Assembly (NCBI RefSeq): GCF_001904745.1 | Contig: NZ_MRCD01000032.1 | Coordinates: forward strand, 19,531 to 83,530 | From: Calothrix sp. HK-06 | GTDB taxonomy: Bacteria > Cyanobacteriota > Cyanobacteriia > Cyanobacteriales > Nostocaceae | Direction: 5' to 3' | Length of the DNA: 64,000 nt | Shown: positions 10,435 to 18,570 of the stretch, one piece after another | Layout: every line of letters begins with the position of its first letter | How positions within the stretch are numbered: the stretch's first letter is position 1 | The notes under the pieces: model-generated | The model's input: only the letters and a program-made list of their open reading frames with translations | Database searches by the model: none | What the model was told of the DNA's origin: nothing | Position numbers and translations under genes: made by a program

Positions 10435-11163
10435 TTATTTATCTCGAAATCCACCCGCATAAGTAATTACACACATTTTGCCGTATTTAGCATGATTTCC
10501 GAAAGCAACTCCAGAAACTTTGAAATTAGGGTTAAAGATATTTTTGCGGTGTCCTCTATCTGGCACACCGTCATCGATAACTAACTGCATAACAATATCT
10601 TGGGCAGTTGCAGGCCCGTAACTGATATTCTCACCTGCGGTAGTTTGCCACTTTCCATATTTACTAATACGAGAAAAAGGACTACTACCGTTGCTACCAT
10701 TATGACCTATTGAACCTTTGGATCCTTGGTCTTTTACATGGTCTTTGGCGCCAAGCGACATTCCTCTTGAAGCAGATAAGGCGCCCATTGGACGTTGTGA
10801 CTTTAAAAATGCAATTGCTTCATCAACTGCCCTTGTTCCTTCTTGAGTCACCAAAAATGAATTGTTTCCAATTTTGACTTTATTACCTTGGAAGCGTTTG
10901 CGGTAATTTTCGAGGATTGGAAGGTAAGACTTAGGCTTTGTGCGTATCTTGTTCGTTTCTGCGATAACCTGTGATTCAATTGATGAGAGGTAATTCGCAC
11001 TTGCTATCAAAGTAGGGCTAGCAATTTGATTGGCTTTGACGGTAACAGGCGCCGCACTTGATGTAGACTTAGCTTCAGATGAATCAGATTGTAAGAACTG
11101 TGGAACACTTGTAAATATTAAAGCAATGGGAAAAAACATCCAAAACTTTGACCGATACATCAT
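10435..11163 (-). CDS. CAP (SCP/PR-1-like) domain secreted protein, copy 2
   Basis: The 242-residue paralogue of the neighbouring CAP gene has the same features: [58 protein letters not shown] and SGVAFGNH. The N-terminus ([17 protein letters not shown], then [12 protein letters not shown]) is a cleavable signal peptide without an obvious lipobox Cys, so this copy is probably released while copy 1 is lipid-anchored. A Ser/Thr/Ala-rich linker lies between the signal and the CAP domain. Two adjacent ATGs at 11163 and 11160 are possible starts. A decayed third copy lies just upstream (11298-11401), so this is an expanded array. Confidence 0.85.
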   Translation of the reverse strand: MMYRSKFWMFFPIALIFTSVPQFLQSDSSEAKSTSSAAPVTVKANQIASPTLIASANYLSSIESQVIAETNKIRTKPKSYLPILENYRKRFQGNKVKIGNNSFLVTQEGTRAVDEAIAFLKSQRPMGALSASRGMSLGAKDHVKDQGSKGSIGHNGSNGSSPFSRISKYGKWQTTAGENISYGPATAQDIVMQLVIDDGVPDRGHRKNIFNPNFKVSGVAFGNHAKYGKMCVITYAGGFRDK

Positions 11164-11297
11164 ATAACCTCTTAGAAGTACTCACACTGATTTGTTTAGA
11201 TACAAATATTTGACTGTATATATAGAGAAATTGTTTCTTGAAACTTCCTATTTATTAGCTTGAAACTTAGCTTCATCAAAAAACAGTATAAGTAATA

Positions 11298-11401
11298 TTA
11301 CACAATGTTTTGGTATACAGAGTGATTGCTAAACGCGACACCAGCGACTTTAAAGTCAAGATTAAACATATTTTTATGGTGTCCATGTCAAACTAAATCT
11401 G
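11298..11401 (-). pseudogene. Relic of a third CAP-domain gene (C-terminal fragment)
   Basis: Reverse translation of 11298-11384 reads GHHKNMFNLDFKVAGVAFSN, then HSVYQNIV and a stop. It aligns residue by residue with [20 protein letters not shown] and HAKYGKMC of the intact copy. Upstream the frame decays: an in-frame TGA falls where the intact copies have DDGVPDRG. No start or ribosome site remains. It shows that the tandem CAP array once had at least three members. Confidence 0.8.
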
Positions 11402-11429
11402 GTTCGATATTTCTTTGGGAGAGATAAAT

Positions 11430-12335
11430 ATGCTTGCTTCAACAAGGGATTTGCTAGAAACAGCGCGCAGAAACGTTTACGCAATCGGCGCCTTCAACAT
11501 ATATAATCTGGAAGGGGTCAAAGCCGTAGTGCAAGCAGCCGAAACTCTCGCAAGTCCTGCCATGCTACAAATTCACCCTGGTTCACTCAAATTTGGTGGT
11601 ACAGCGTTAGTATCACTTTGCATGGAAGCAGCACGCACATCAAAAGTACCAATTTCAGTACATTTAGACCACAGCACTTCAGCAAGTGCAATTCAACAAG
11701 CTTTAAACGCAGGAATGACCTCAGTAATGGCCGACGGTTCACCGTTACCCTACACAGAGAATTTAACCTTTACCAAACAAATGACCGAATTAGCGCATTC
11801 AAGAGGCGCCGCAGTTGAAGCAGAAATAGGTAGAATTAGCGGTAGCGAAGATGGAATGACCGTTGAAGAAAAAGAAGCTTTGATGACTGACCCCGACCAA
11901 GCAGTAGAATTTGTCGCAGCTACAAAAGTAGACTTTTTAGCAGTGACTATTGGTAATGTACACGGAGAATACAAAAGCAAACCAAGACTTGACTTTCCAC
12001 GATTAGTTCGTATCCGCAAAAATATTGATATTCCCCTAGTATTGCACGGCGCCTCTGGTTTACCACCAGAAATGATAAGTAAATCAATAGAACTAGGTGT
12101 ATGTAAATTTAACGTCAATACAGAAGTACGCCAAGCCTACGTACAAAACTTGAAAAAAGATTTAAGCACCTCAAAAAGTCCGGACTTAGTAGACTTAATG
12201 CAAAATGCAATTAGTGCAATGCAATCTGTGATAAGTGAAAAAATACACCTTTTCGGTTCCGCAGGTAAAGCCCATTTACATGAATCCCCTTACGCGAGTA
12301 TGCTAGCTGCAAACGGTAATTTGCAACGGATGTAA
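11430..12335 (+). CDS. Class II fructose/tagatose-bisphosphate aldolase family protein
   Basis: About 301 residues from ATG at 11430, chosen over TTG 11415 because GGGAGAG lies just upstream. Zn2+-dependent class II aldolases split ketose 1,6-bisphosphates into dihydroxyacetone phosphate and an aldehyde phosphate. Zn and catalytic residues are visible: PISVHLDHS (Zn His and catalytic Asp), AVEAEIGRISGSEDG (Glu ligand), TIGNVHGEYK (Zn His), LVLHGASGLP (Zn His) and KFNVNTEVR. The protein is shorter than the usual cyanobacterial FbaA (about 360 residues) and nearer GatY/KbaY in length, so a role outside the Calvin cycle is possible. The last codons and stop lie in an AACGGATGTAACGGAT repeat. Confidence 0.85.
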   Translation: MLASTRDLLETARRNVYAIGAFNIYNLEGVKAVVQAAETLASPAMLQIHPGSLKFGGTALVSLCMEAARTSKVPISVHLDHSTSASAIQQALNAGMTSVMADGSPLPYTENLTFTKQMTELAHSRGAAVEAEIGRISGSEDGMTVEEKEALMTDPDQAVEFVAATKVDFLAVTIGNVHGEYKSKPRLDFPRLVRIRKNIDIPLVLHGASGLPPEMISKSIELGVCKFNVNTEVRQAYVQNLKKDLSTSKSPDLVDLMQNAISAMQSVISEKIHLFGSAGKAHLHESPYASMLAANGNLQRM

Positions 12336-12354
12336 CGGATAGTTGATTTAATAT

Positions 12355-12389
12355 AAGGCACCTATTGAATAATACTCTCTGGTGCCTTA
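12355..12389 (+). terminator. Hairpin after the class II aldolase gene
   Basis: TAAGGCACC and GGTGCCTTA form a perfect 9-bp stem around a 17-base AT-rich loop, 20 bases after the aldolase stop. No strong T-tract follows on the plus strand. Probable terminator or mRNA 3' stem. Confidence 0.6.
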
Positions 12390-12428
12390 CAAATACCTAG
12401 ATTTTTTAGAAATATTTAGGATTGCGAT

Positions 12429-13353
12429 ATGATAGACTCGTTCTCATTATATATTGATAGGTCGGATTCGCAACAGCACCTCAATTCACATTCATTGCTC
12501 ATTTCTGGATTAAAGCAATTCCTTGAACAATTTAAGTTCCCATTTTTTACTGATAAATTTATAGGAGCTATTCGGTATCGCGTATATGAAGTTGGTGGAA
12601 CAAGGTCAACGATTGAAAACCTAGAGGTATATAAGAAGTCTGCTGAATCATTTTTTATAAAGCTTGTAATCAATGGTTCAGAAGGTATAATTTCTACCTC
12701 GTACAAGCTGGCAGTGGAAGATATAGTGTCGTTTCCAGTAGCTAGTCAAGCACTTTTAACAACTGAGCGATTAGCAATTAGTCTTTTATTACCTTTAGAT
12801 GAACTAAAAATAATTGACTTCCTGCGCGAACCAGACATTTGGAAGATGAGGGGTATGCCCTATTCGCCTGTTGAAAATATTCATTCTACTTACCAAAACC
12901 ATCATGATTCAGTTTTTTGGGACAAGTATTATTTTGCTCTCCGAACACGCATTTATCATGAACCAATCGGTTTTATTGGGTTTTACCAACTCGAACGACC
13001 TGATTTAATCACCCCTGTTATTAGCCAAACCCGTTATGAACCAGTCAAGTTAAGCTATGCTCTCTAAAATGTATTGGGGGCAAGGTCTTATGTCTGAAGC
13101 GCTTGCTGTTTGTGTCCCCTGGTTTGTTAAAAGTCAGAATGTGCGCGAACTAGTAGGATTTGTAGAGTTTAACAACCACGGTTCTCGCCATCTACTGTCC
13201 AAGCTTGGGTTACAAGACTATGGACTTTTAGAAAACTCTACATCCAATGCTGACCTAGAAAATATTTATCGATTTGTAGTCTACAAAAGCTCAATCCCAC
13301 AAAGCAAAGCCAACAATCCTCAAAAACAACCAATAGAAAATCAGAATATTTAA
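12429..13353 (+). pseudogene. GNAT-family N-acetyltransferase gene broken by a frameshift
   Basis: Two overlapping frames make one protein. The first (12429-13067) has an unrecognised N-terminal segment of about 105 residues, then a GNAT start: LLTTERLAISLLLPLDE, a mid-region with EPIGFIGFYQLER, and KLSYAL just before the stop. The second (from 13057) resumes at SKMYWGQGLMSEALAVCVPW, the acetyl-CoA-binding motif A, followed by NNHGSRHLLSKLGLQDYG. Loss of two bases from a CT-dinucleotide run at 13058-13066 would explain the break: an original CTCTCTCT would read AL-SK in one frame. GNAT enzymes transfer acetyl groups to amines or protein N-termini. As it stands the acetyl-CoA site is separated from the substrate half, so it is probably non-functional unless the frameshift is corrected or phase-variable. 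Confidence 0.8.
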
Positions 13354-13436
13354 ACCGCTTGATACAAATACTTACGCTGTTGAGTATGGAACTAAAAGCG
13401 CAATTGAAGCCTCAACATGATGTGATAGCTTTAACA

Positions 13437-13466
13437 GTACTACTGGTTTGGGCTAACCAGTAGTAC
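13437..13466. repeat. Perfect 12-bp-stem hairpin, copy 1
   Basis: GTACTACTGGTT, loop TGGGCT, AACCAGTAGTAC: a perfect inverted repeat. The flanking bases share a GCAGC motif with copy 2 at 13768-13797, so the hairpin and its neighbourhood look duplicated. Confidence 0.75.
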
Positions 13467-13767
13467 CAAAAAGCAGCATTTGTATTTACTAGTTTTTATG
13501 TATTAAGTCTATTAACCAGAGAGTCAAAAACTGCAATGTAAAATAAATCTTAGGGTAATTCCTTTGGTTAAAATATTTTCTTAATAAACCTAACATTCAC
13601 AAGCTTTTTGTTGGGCAAGTTTCTCAACCCAGGACAAACTTGTGTGGCGCCTGATTATCTATTAGTTCATAAAGACCGATTCTGTGAAAATTGCCGACTT
13701 GGGAGAGAATCGATATTCGCCCTGAGCTTTCGGCGCCTTCAGCACGTGAAAAATACTTGCTCCACAA

Positions 13768-13797
13768 GTACTACTGGTTTGATTTAAGCAGTAGTAC
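13768..13797. repeat. GTACTACTG hairpin, copy 2
   Basis: GTACTACTG, a 12-base loop, CAGTAGTAC: the same outer stem as the hairpin at 13437-13466 with a diverged centre. Confidence 0.7.
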
Positions 13798-14083
13798 GAA
13801 GCAGCTACATAGTTAGTGTTAGTACTGATTATTGCAATATTTAGTAGGTTAGGTATATCGGCGCCAACGCTAAATTCTTTGTACAAAAACAAAAATGCTA
13901 GTGGTTAAAGTTTAGGCATGTTCTGTTTTACAGTTTATTGCACAATATGAAGATTTGATACATAAAAGCTACAAAAGTTCATCATTAGAATTTTGCATGA
14001 GTTCTTAAGTCTTAGATATATGGATGTGCATGAGGGAAGTTTAGTTTGCCCCTCATATTTAATACGGAGGTAAATTACTTTTT

Positions 14084-15481
14084 ATGCACAATCCACCACC
14101 AGTATGGATTTATGACGGAGAAGCATACGACTTATCTGCTTTTATTAAAAAGCACCCAGGTGGGGAGTTTTTTATTGGACGGATGAAGAACCGAGATATT
14201 ACTGTTCTCGTTAATATTTTTCATAGAAATCCTGAGAAAACTAAGAAAATTCTTCAAAAATACTCACTTGGAAGGCAAGTTAGACCCGAAGATATCCACC
14301 CCAAAATGGATGCTCCTCCATTCTTATTTCCAGAAGATTTTAATGCTTTCAAAGATACCCCTAAATATAACTTTCAGAACAAAGAACAATTACTATCGAA
14401 ACTAAATGCAAGGCTAAATAGTTCTGAGATGCAGAAGAAGATTGCTTTTGTTGATTCTATTTTTGATGCCATTAGCGTGACTTTATTTATTGCATATATT
14501 TTAGTACAAGTACTGCGTTTAAGTTTTATGCAGTATATGCCACTATATATGTTTGTTCCACTCATGGTGATGTTGAGAATTTCACTATCGGGTGTGGGAC
14601 ATTATCTCATTCATAGACCTCAAGTTAGCTTTAATAAAGTATTTGCTCAAATATTTGATATTAACTACGTGCCAATGGCATTTGTTGTTGCTGATGGTCA
14701 CAATTTAATGCATCATCCCTATTCGGGAACTAAAGTTGATATCAAAAGAAATGTGTTTACAGCAATGTTGGAGTTGCCTCGCTTTTACAGAATTCCAATT
14801 CACACATTTCATAAGTTTGGTCATGTCGTAACTGGTATGTTTTTCAGATGTACTGAGTTATGTATCATGGGATTTAAGTTCGGTGTCAAAGATATGTATG
14901 GTTCTTGGCAACGGGGTTTACTGCATTATATCGGCAATTTTGCAATGCGATTGATGTTGTTTGGTGAGTTGCTCCTATTTGCGGTAAATGGTGATATCTT
15001 TGCTTGGGTATTACAATTTGTTTTAACGCTGTGGCTAAGTACTTTTATGATTGTTGCCAGCCACGATTTTGAAGAAATAGAATTAGATGGCGCCTTCGTA
15101 CAAGATTGGGCAGTAGCTCAAATTAAAAACTCTCACGACCTCACAATAACTGGTAATAAGTATATTGATTGCTTTTTATCAGCAGGCTTAAGTCCACATC
15201 GCGTCCACCATGTTCTGCCACATCAAAAAAGTGCTTTTGCAAATATTATCAGTGAGCAAATTGTTCGAGAAGAGGCTGAAAAATTTGATATAGTCTGGCA
15301 ACCTCCAAAGAATTTCTTTGTTAACCGTTTGCCAATTATGGCGAAGCATTACTTGTTGTGTCCGTCAAGAGCAGCGAAAGAAAATAACTTTGGAATATTG
15401 AAAGAACATTTACATCCCCAAGTCATAGCTACATCAATGAAATACATTCTCCAAGGTTTTGCGGGAATTGGTTCTATTTAA
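14084..15481 (+). CDS. Cytochrome b5-fused fatty acid desaturase/hydroxylase
   Basis: The 465-residue membrane enzyme has two parts. Residues 1-65 form a cytochrome b5 haem domain with the HPGG motif (24-27) and a second haem His near 47 (NIFHRNPE). The rest is a membrane-bound di-iron desaturase/hydroxylase domain with three His boxes: GHYLIH (172-177), HNLMHH (206-211) and HRVHH (372-376). Hydrophobic segments lie at about 125-170, 285-325 and around the boxes. Members insert double bonds or hydroxyls into acyl chains, using the fused b5 domain as electron donor. It is the first gene of a tight cluster; the type III PKS starts 32 bp later, so the likely substrate is an acyl chain used by or made into that polyketide. 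ATG at 14084 follows GGAGG. Confidence 0.88.
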   Translation: MHNPPPVWIYDGEAYDLSAFIKKHPGGEFFIGRMKNRDITVLVNIFHRNPEKTKKILQKYSLGRQVRPEDIHPKMDAPPFLFPEDFNAFKDTPKYNFQNKEQLLSKLNARLNSSEMQKKIAFVDSIFDAISVTLFIAYILVQVLRLSFMQYMPLYMFVPLMVMLRISLSGVGHYLIHRPQVSFNKVFAQIFDINYVPMAFVVADGHNLMHHPYSGTKVDIKRNVFTAMLELPRFYRIPIHTFHKFGHVVTGMFFRCTELCIMGFKFGVKDMYGSWQRGLLHYIGNFAMRLMLFGELLLFAVNGDIFAWVLQFVLTLWLSTFMIVASHDFEEIELDGAFVQDWAVAQIKNSHDLTITGNKYIDCFLSAGLSPHRVHHVLPHQKSAFANIISEQIVREEAEKFDIVWQPPKNFFVNRLPIMAKHYLLCPSRAAKENNFGILKEHLHPQVIATSMKYILQGFAGIGSI

Positions 15482-15513
15482 AAATTACATTCATCTGTTA
15501 AATACTTAAAACT

Positions 15514-16650
15514 ATGCTATCAAATAACATTCTTGCTACTATCGAAACTATTGCAACTGGAACGCCTGACAACGTTATTTTACAATCTGATGCTGCAAAA
15601 ACCGTTGCAAACCTTCCTCACTTGCAAGAAAATGCATCTCGAATTGAAAAAATTTATTACAATACTCGAATTTATACAAGGCATCTAGCGCTTAATTTAC
15701 TTTCGGATGAAGTCCTTGCTTGGTGCCAAAATGCTTCTATTCAAGAGCGGATGCGGTTATTTCACTCTTACGGTGTTCCTTTAGCTGAAAAGGTTGCTAA
15801 AAAAGCTTTGGCTAATATGACAAGCACACGCAATAACTTAGAAACTGTTAAAGATTCAATTCGACAAATTGTATTGGTATCGAGTACAGGTTTTGTGGCG
15901 CCTGGGATAGATACTGCATTAATTCAAAGTTTGGGACTGAGACGAGATATTTCACGAGTGACAGTAAACTTTATGGGATGTGCGGCAGCAATGAATGGAA
16001 TTCGAGTCGCAAGTGACCATGTGCTAGCAAACCCCACTCATAAATCACTTGTTGTTTGTTTGGAACTAAGCTCAATTAATGCGGTGTTTAACGATAATAT
16101 TAATGATGTAATTATTCACAGCATTTTTGGAGATGGATGTGCTGCTGTAGTTGTTGGCGCCTGTGAAGCAGAACAAGCAAGGAAGCAAAATAAAGTTGTA
16201 ATTCGAGATTACTTGAGTTATTTAATTGAAAACAGTGAAGATGGTATTAATCTTGGTGTTGAAGACACTGGCATTACTTGCAAACTTTCGCGTTACCTAC
16301 CAAATTATATCGAAGCAGGTGTAGGTTCTATCATCAAAGATTTTTTGGCAACTAACCATTTGACAAAAGAAAATATTGATTTGTGGGCAGTTCATCCAGG
16401 TGGTACTCGTATTCTAGAAAAAGTTCAAATATCACTCTCCCTCAAAGATTGTCAACTTGACAATAGTTGGAAAATTCTCTGGGAATATGGCAACATGCTC
16501 AGTGCCTCAGTACTATTCGTTTTGGAAAAGATGTTGTTTAACAGTGTTGGATATCAAAGTAATGACGCATCAACTGGACTTGCTTTTTCATTCTCACCTG
16601 GAGTTGGTTTAGAAGGAATTTTGTTTGAGAAGGGTTACGTAAATATTTAA
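15514..16650 (+). CDS. Type III polyketide synthase (chalcone synthase-like)
   Basis: The 378-residue homodimeric thiolase-fold enzyme extends an acyl-CoA starter with malonyl units and cyclises the product. The full Cys-His-Asn triad is present: Cys156 in VNFMGCAAAMNG, His294 in LWAVHPGGTRIL and Asn327 in EYGNMLSASV. The C-terminal FSFSPGVGLEGILFE is the family's cyclisation-pocket loop. Length is typical. Bacterial homologues make alkylresorcinols, alkylpyrones or phenolic lipids from fatty acyl starters. With a desaturase immediately upstream, a long-chain phenolic or pyrone lipid is the natural inference, but the product is not determined by sequence. The transporter starts 7 bp downstream, so the three genes form one operon. 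Confidence 0.9.
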   Translation: MLSNNILATIETIATGTPDNVILQSDAAKTVANLPHLQENASRIEKIYYNTRIYTRHLALNLLSDEVLAWCQNASIQERMRLFHSYGVPLAEKVAKKALANMTSTRNNLETVKDSIRQIVLVSSTGFVAPGIDTALIQSLGLRRDISRVTVNFMGCAAAMNGIRVASDHVLANPTHKSLVVCLELSSINAVFNDNINDVIIHSIFGDGCAAVVVGACEAEQARKQNKVVIRDYLSYLIENSEDGINLGVEDTGITCKLSRYLPNYIEAGVGSIIKDFLATNHLTKENIDLWAVHPGGTRILEKVQISLSLKDCQLDNSWKILWEYGNMLSASVLFVLEKMLFNSVGYQSNDASTGLAFSFSPGVGLEGILFEKGYVNI

Positions 16651-16657
16651 GGATTGT

Positions 16658-18376
16658 ATGAAATTTCTTCAGTTTATTTTGGAAATATCGTGGCGTAATA
16701 TAGGAATTGCTATTATTACAGGTTTCTTAAGTGGTAGTGGTAATGCGATGTTAATTGTGTTAATCAACCGCTCTTTACACCAAGCTTCATTATCAAATGC
16801 GTTAGTTTATTTTGCGGCTTTAGCTGTTTTGACTGTAGTTACTAATATCATATCGCAGTTTGTACTGATTCATCTCTCGCAAAATGCAATATATCGGTTA
16901 CGAATGTGGTTAAGTAAAACTATTTTATCTTCTCCACTACAGCATTTAGAGCAACTTGGCAATAATCGCTTGCTGGCAACGATGATTGAGGATGTTCGCT
17001 TTTTATCTCAGTCTATCTGCGCTATTCCTAGTGTTTGTATTGACCTTGCAACTGTTTTAGGATGTTTAGGGTATATAGCATATTTATCCGGAGTAGTTTT
17101 TGCAACAACAGTAGCTACTACTGCAATTGCAATTTGGGGAGTTCAAACTCAACTTGGTAGAGCAAGGTCTTTACTTGCTTTAGCGCGCGAAGAAGAGGAC
17201 AATTTACTCAAACAGTTTCAAGCAATTTCGGCTGGTATTAAGGAATTAAAATTAAACCGCAATCGACGCGACGATTTTATATCGAATAACTTACAAGCAA
17301 GTGCTAGTAAGCTGCGTCATAAAAATATGACGGCAATGAAGAATTTTGCAATAGCGAACGGGTTTGGTCAATTTTCTCAGTTTGCGACGTTAGGTATTAT
17401 TCTGTTCATTTTGCCCGCACTCGTAAATATTCCGTTACCAATGCTATCTACATATGTGCTGACTACTACGTTCCTTGCGTTGCCAATGCAAAATATTTTA
17501 AATCGATTACCCGATTTCACAAAAGGTAACATTGCACTTCAAAAAATTGAAAGAATGAAGTTATCACTTTTCAATAATTTGGAACACGAAAGCGAAAATT
17601 TCTCCTATATTAAGGGGCAAGTTTTATTAAAACTCGATGGAGTTAGCTATCTGTATCAACAAGAAAATCATAAGGCGCCACCACCACACAAACACCACCC
17701 ACATCATGGTAAACTTCCTATACCACCGATGCGAGAAATAGAACAAACATTTTACTTAGGCGCCATCAATTTATCATTGCAACCAGGAGAAATAACATAT
17801 ATTATAGGAGGCAATGGAAGCGGTAAATCAACGTTAGCAAAGCTAATTACAGGATTATATACACCAGACAAAGGGTCTATTTATCTTAACGGTACGCAAA
17901 TTGATGATTACAACCGAGAATGGTATCGCCAACACTTTTCTGCAATCTTCTCTGACTTCTATTTATTTGAGAGTTGTTTAGGATTTAATCATAAAAATTT
18001 AGATAGAGACGTTGAAAGATATTTAAGGAAGCTGCAACTCGACCATAAAGTACAAGTAAAAAATGGTGTTTTATCGACTACTATGTTGTCTCAAGGGCAA
18101 CGAAAACGGTTAGCTTTACTTGTAGCTTTTCTAGAAGACCGTCCTATATATGTATTCGATGAATGGGCATCGGACCAAGAACCAATGTTTAGAGAAATAT
18201 TTTATCAAGAAATATTGGTTGAGCTAAAAGAGCGCGGTAAAACAGTTATTGTTATTACCCATGATGACCGCTACTACCACCTTGCAGATAGAATTATTAA
18301 ACTTGATTACGGAAAAGTCATATCTGACGAGGTATCAAATGGTAGGGTGCCTGAAAAGCATTACAATCTTCAATAA
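16658..18376 (+). CDS. ABC exporter of the cyclic-peptide/siderophore type (fused permease-ATPase)
   Basis: The 572-residue half-transporter has six predicted membrane segments in residues 10-285 and a C-terminal ATPase. Walker A is GGNGSGKST (384-392), the signature is LSQGQRKRLALL (about 487), Walker B is IYVFDEWASD (about 505) and the switch His lies in VIVITHDDRYYH. The layout matches PvdE/SyrD-type exporters for peptides and lipopeptides. A His-rich insertion (residues 338-350, with HKHHPHH) precedes the ATPase domain and is unusual; it may bind metal. Being 7 bp behind the type III PKS, it probably exports that pathway's product. The C-terminus ends about 190 bp before the next ABC gene. 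Confidence 0.88.
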   Translation: MKFLQFILEISWRNIGIAIITGFLSGSGNAMLIVLINRSLHQASLSNALVYFAALAVLTVVTNIISQFVLIHLSQNAIYRLRMWLSKTILSSPLQHLEQLGNNRLLATMIEDVRFLSQSICAIPSVCIDLATVLGCLGYIAYLSGVVFATTVATTAIAIWGVQTQLGRARSLLALAREEEDNLLKQFQAISAGIKELKLNRNRRDDFISNNLQASASKLRHKNMTAMKNFAIANGFGQFSQFATLGIILFILPALVNIPLPMLSTYVLTTTFLALPMQNILNRLPDFTKGNIALQKIERMKLSLFNNLEHESENFSYIKGQVLLKLDGVSYLYQQENHKAPPPHKHHPHHGKLPIPPMREIEQTFYLGAINLSLQPGEITYIIGGNGSGKSTLAKLITGLYTPDKGSIYLNGTQIDDYNREWYRQHFSAIFSDFYLFESCLGFNHKNLDRDVERYLRKLQLDHKVQVKNGVLSTTMLSQGQRKRLALLVAFLEDRPIYVFDEWASDQEPMFREIFYQEILVELKERGKTVIVITHDDRYYHLADRIIKLDYGKVISDEVSNGRVPEKHYNLQ

Positions 18377-18570
18377 AACGAAAAATTAATTAGCTTTTAC
18401 GCACCATAAGGTTTTTATCTCCAGTTCCCGGCGCCTCTGTTTTGGTAATACGTGTAATTGTTTTACCACGGAGACGCAGAGAACACAGAGGAAGAGTAGC
18501 AAGAAAGAGTAACGAACCGCAAAGTACGCTGCATAGCGCAAAGAAAGAATTATTGTAAGGATGAGTTAAA
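18377..18570. repeat. Intergenic with an ACCACAGAG-family repeat
   Basis: Between the two ABC genes lies a copy of the dispersed repeat (TTACCACGGAGACGCAGAG core at about 18463-18500), also seen near 2905, 35816, 41968, 42690 and 53651. The remainder holds the ribosome site (AAGGATGAG) of the next gene. The repeat suggests the FHA transporter may have its own promoter. Confidence 0.6.

Larger units (their letters stand above)
13354..14083. other. 730-bp intergenic stretch with a duplicated hairpin
   Basis: No credible gene. A 76-codon open frame on the minus strand (13662-13892) lacks an ATG and a ribosome site and has no recognisable family. Two related perfect hairpins lie at 13437-13466 and 13768-13797. 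The final 60 bp contain a ribosome site (TACGGAGG) for the desaturase at 14084, so the promoter of the following biosynthetic genes is probably within 13900-14040. Confidence 0.55.

Noticed and set aside
13662..13892. A 76-codon minus-strand open frame in the gap before the desaturase
   Set aside because: It starts with TTG, has no ribosome site and no recognised domain, and overlaps a hairpin.
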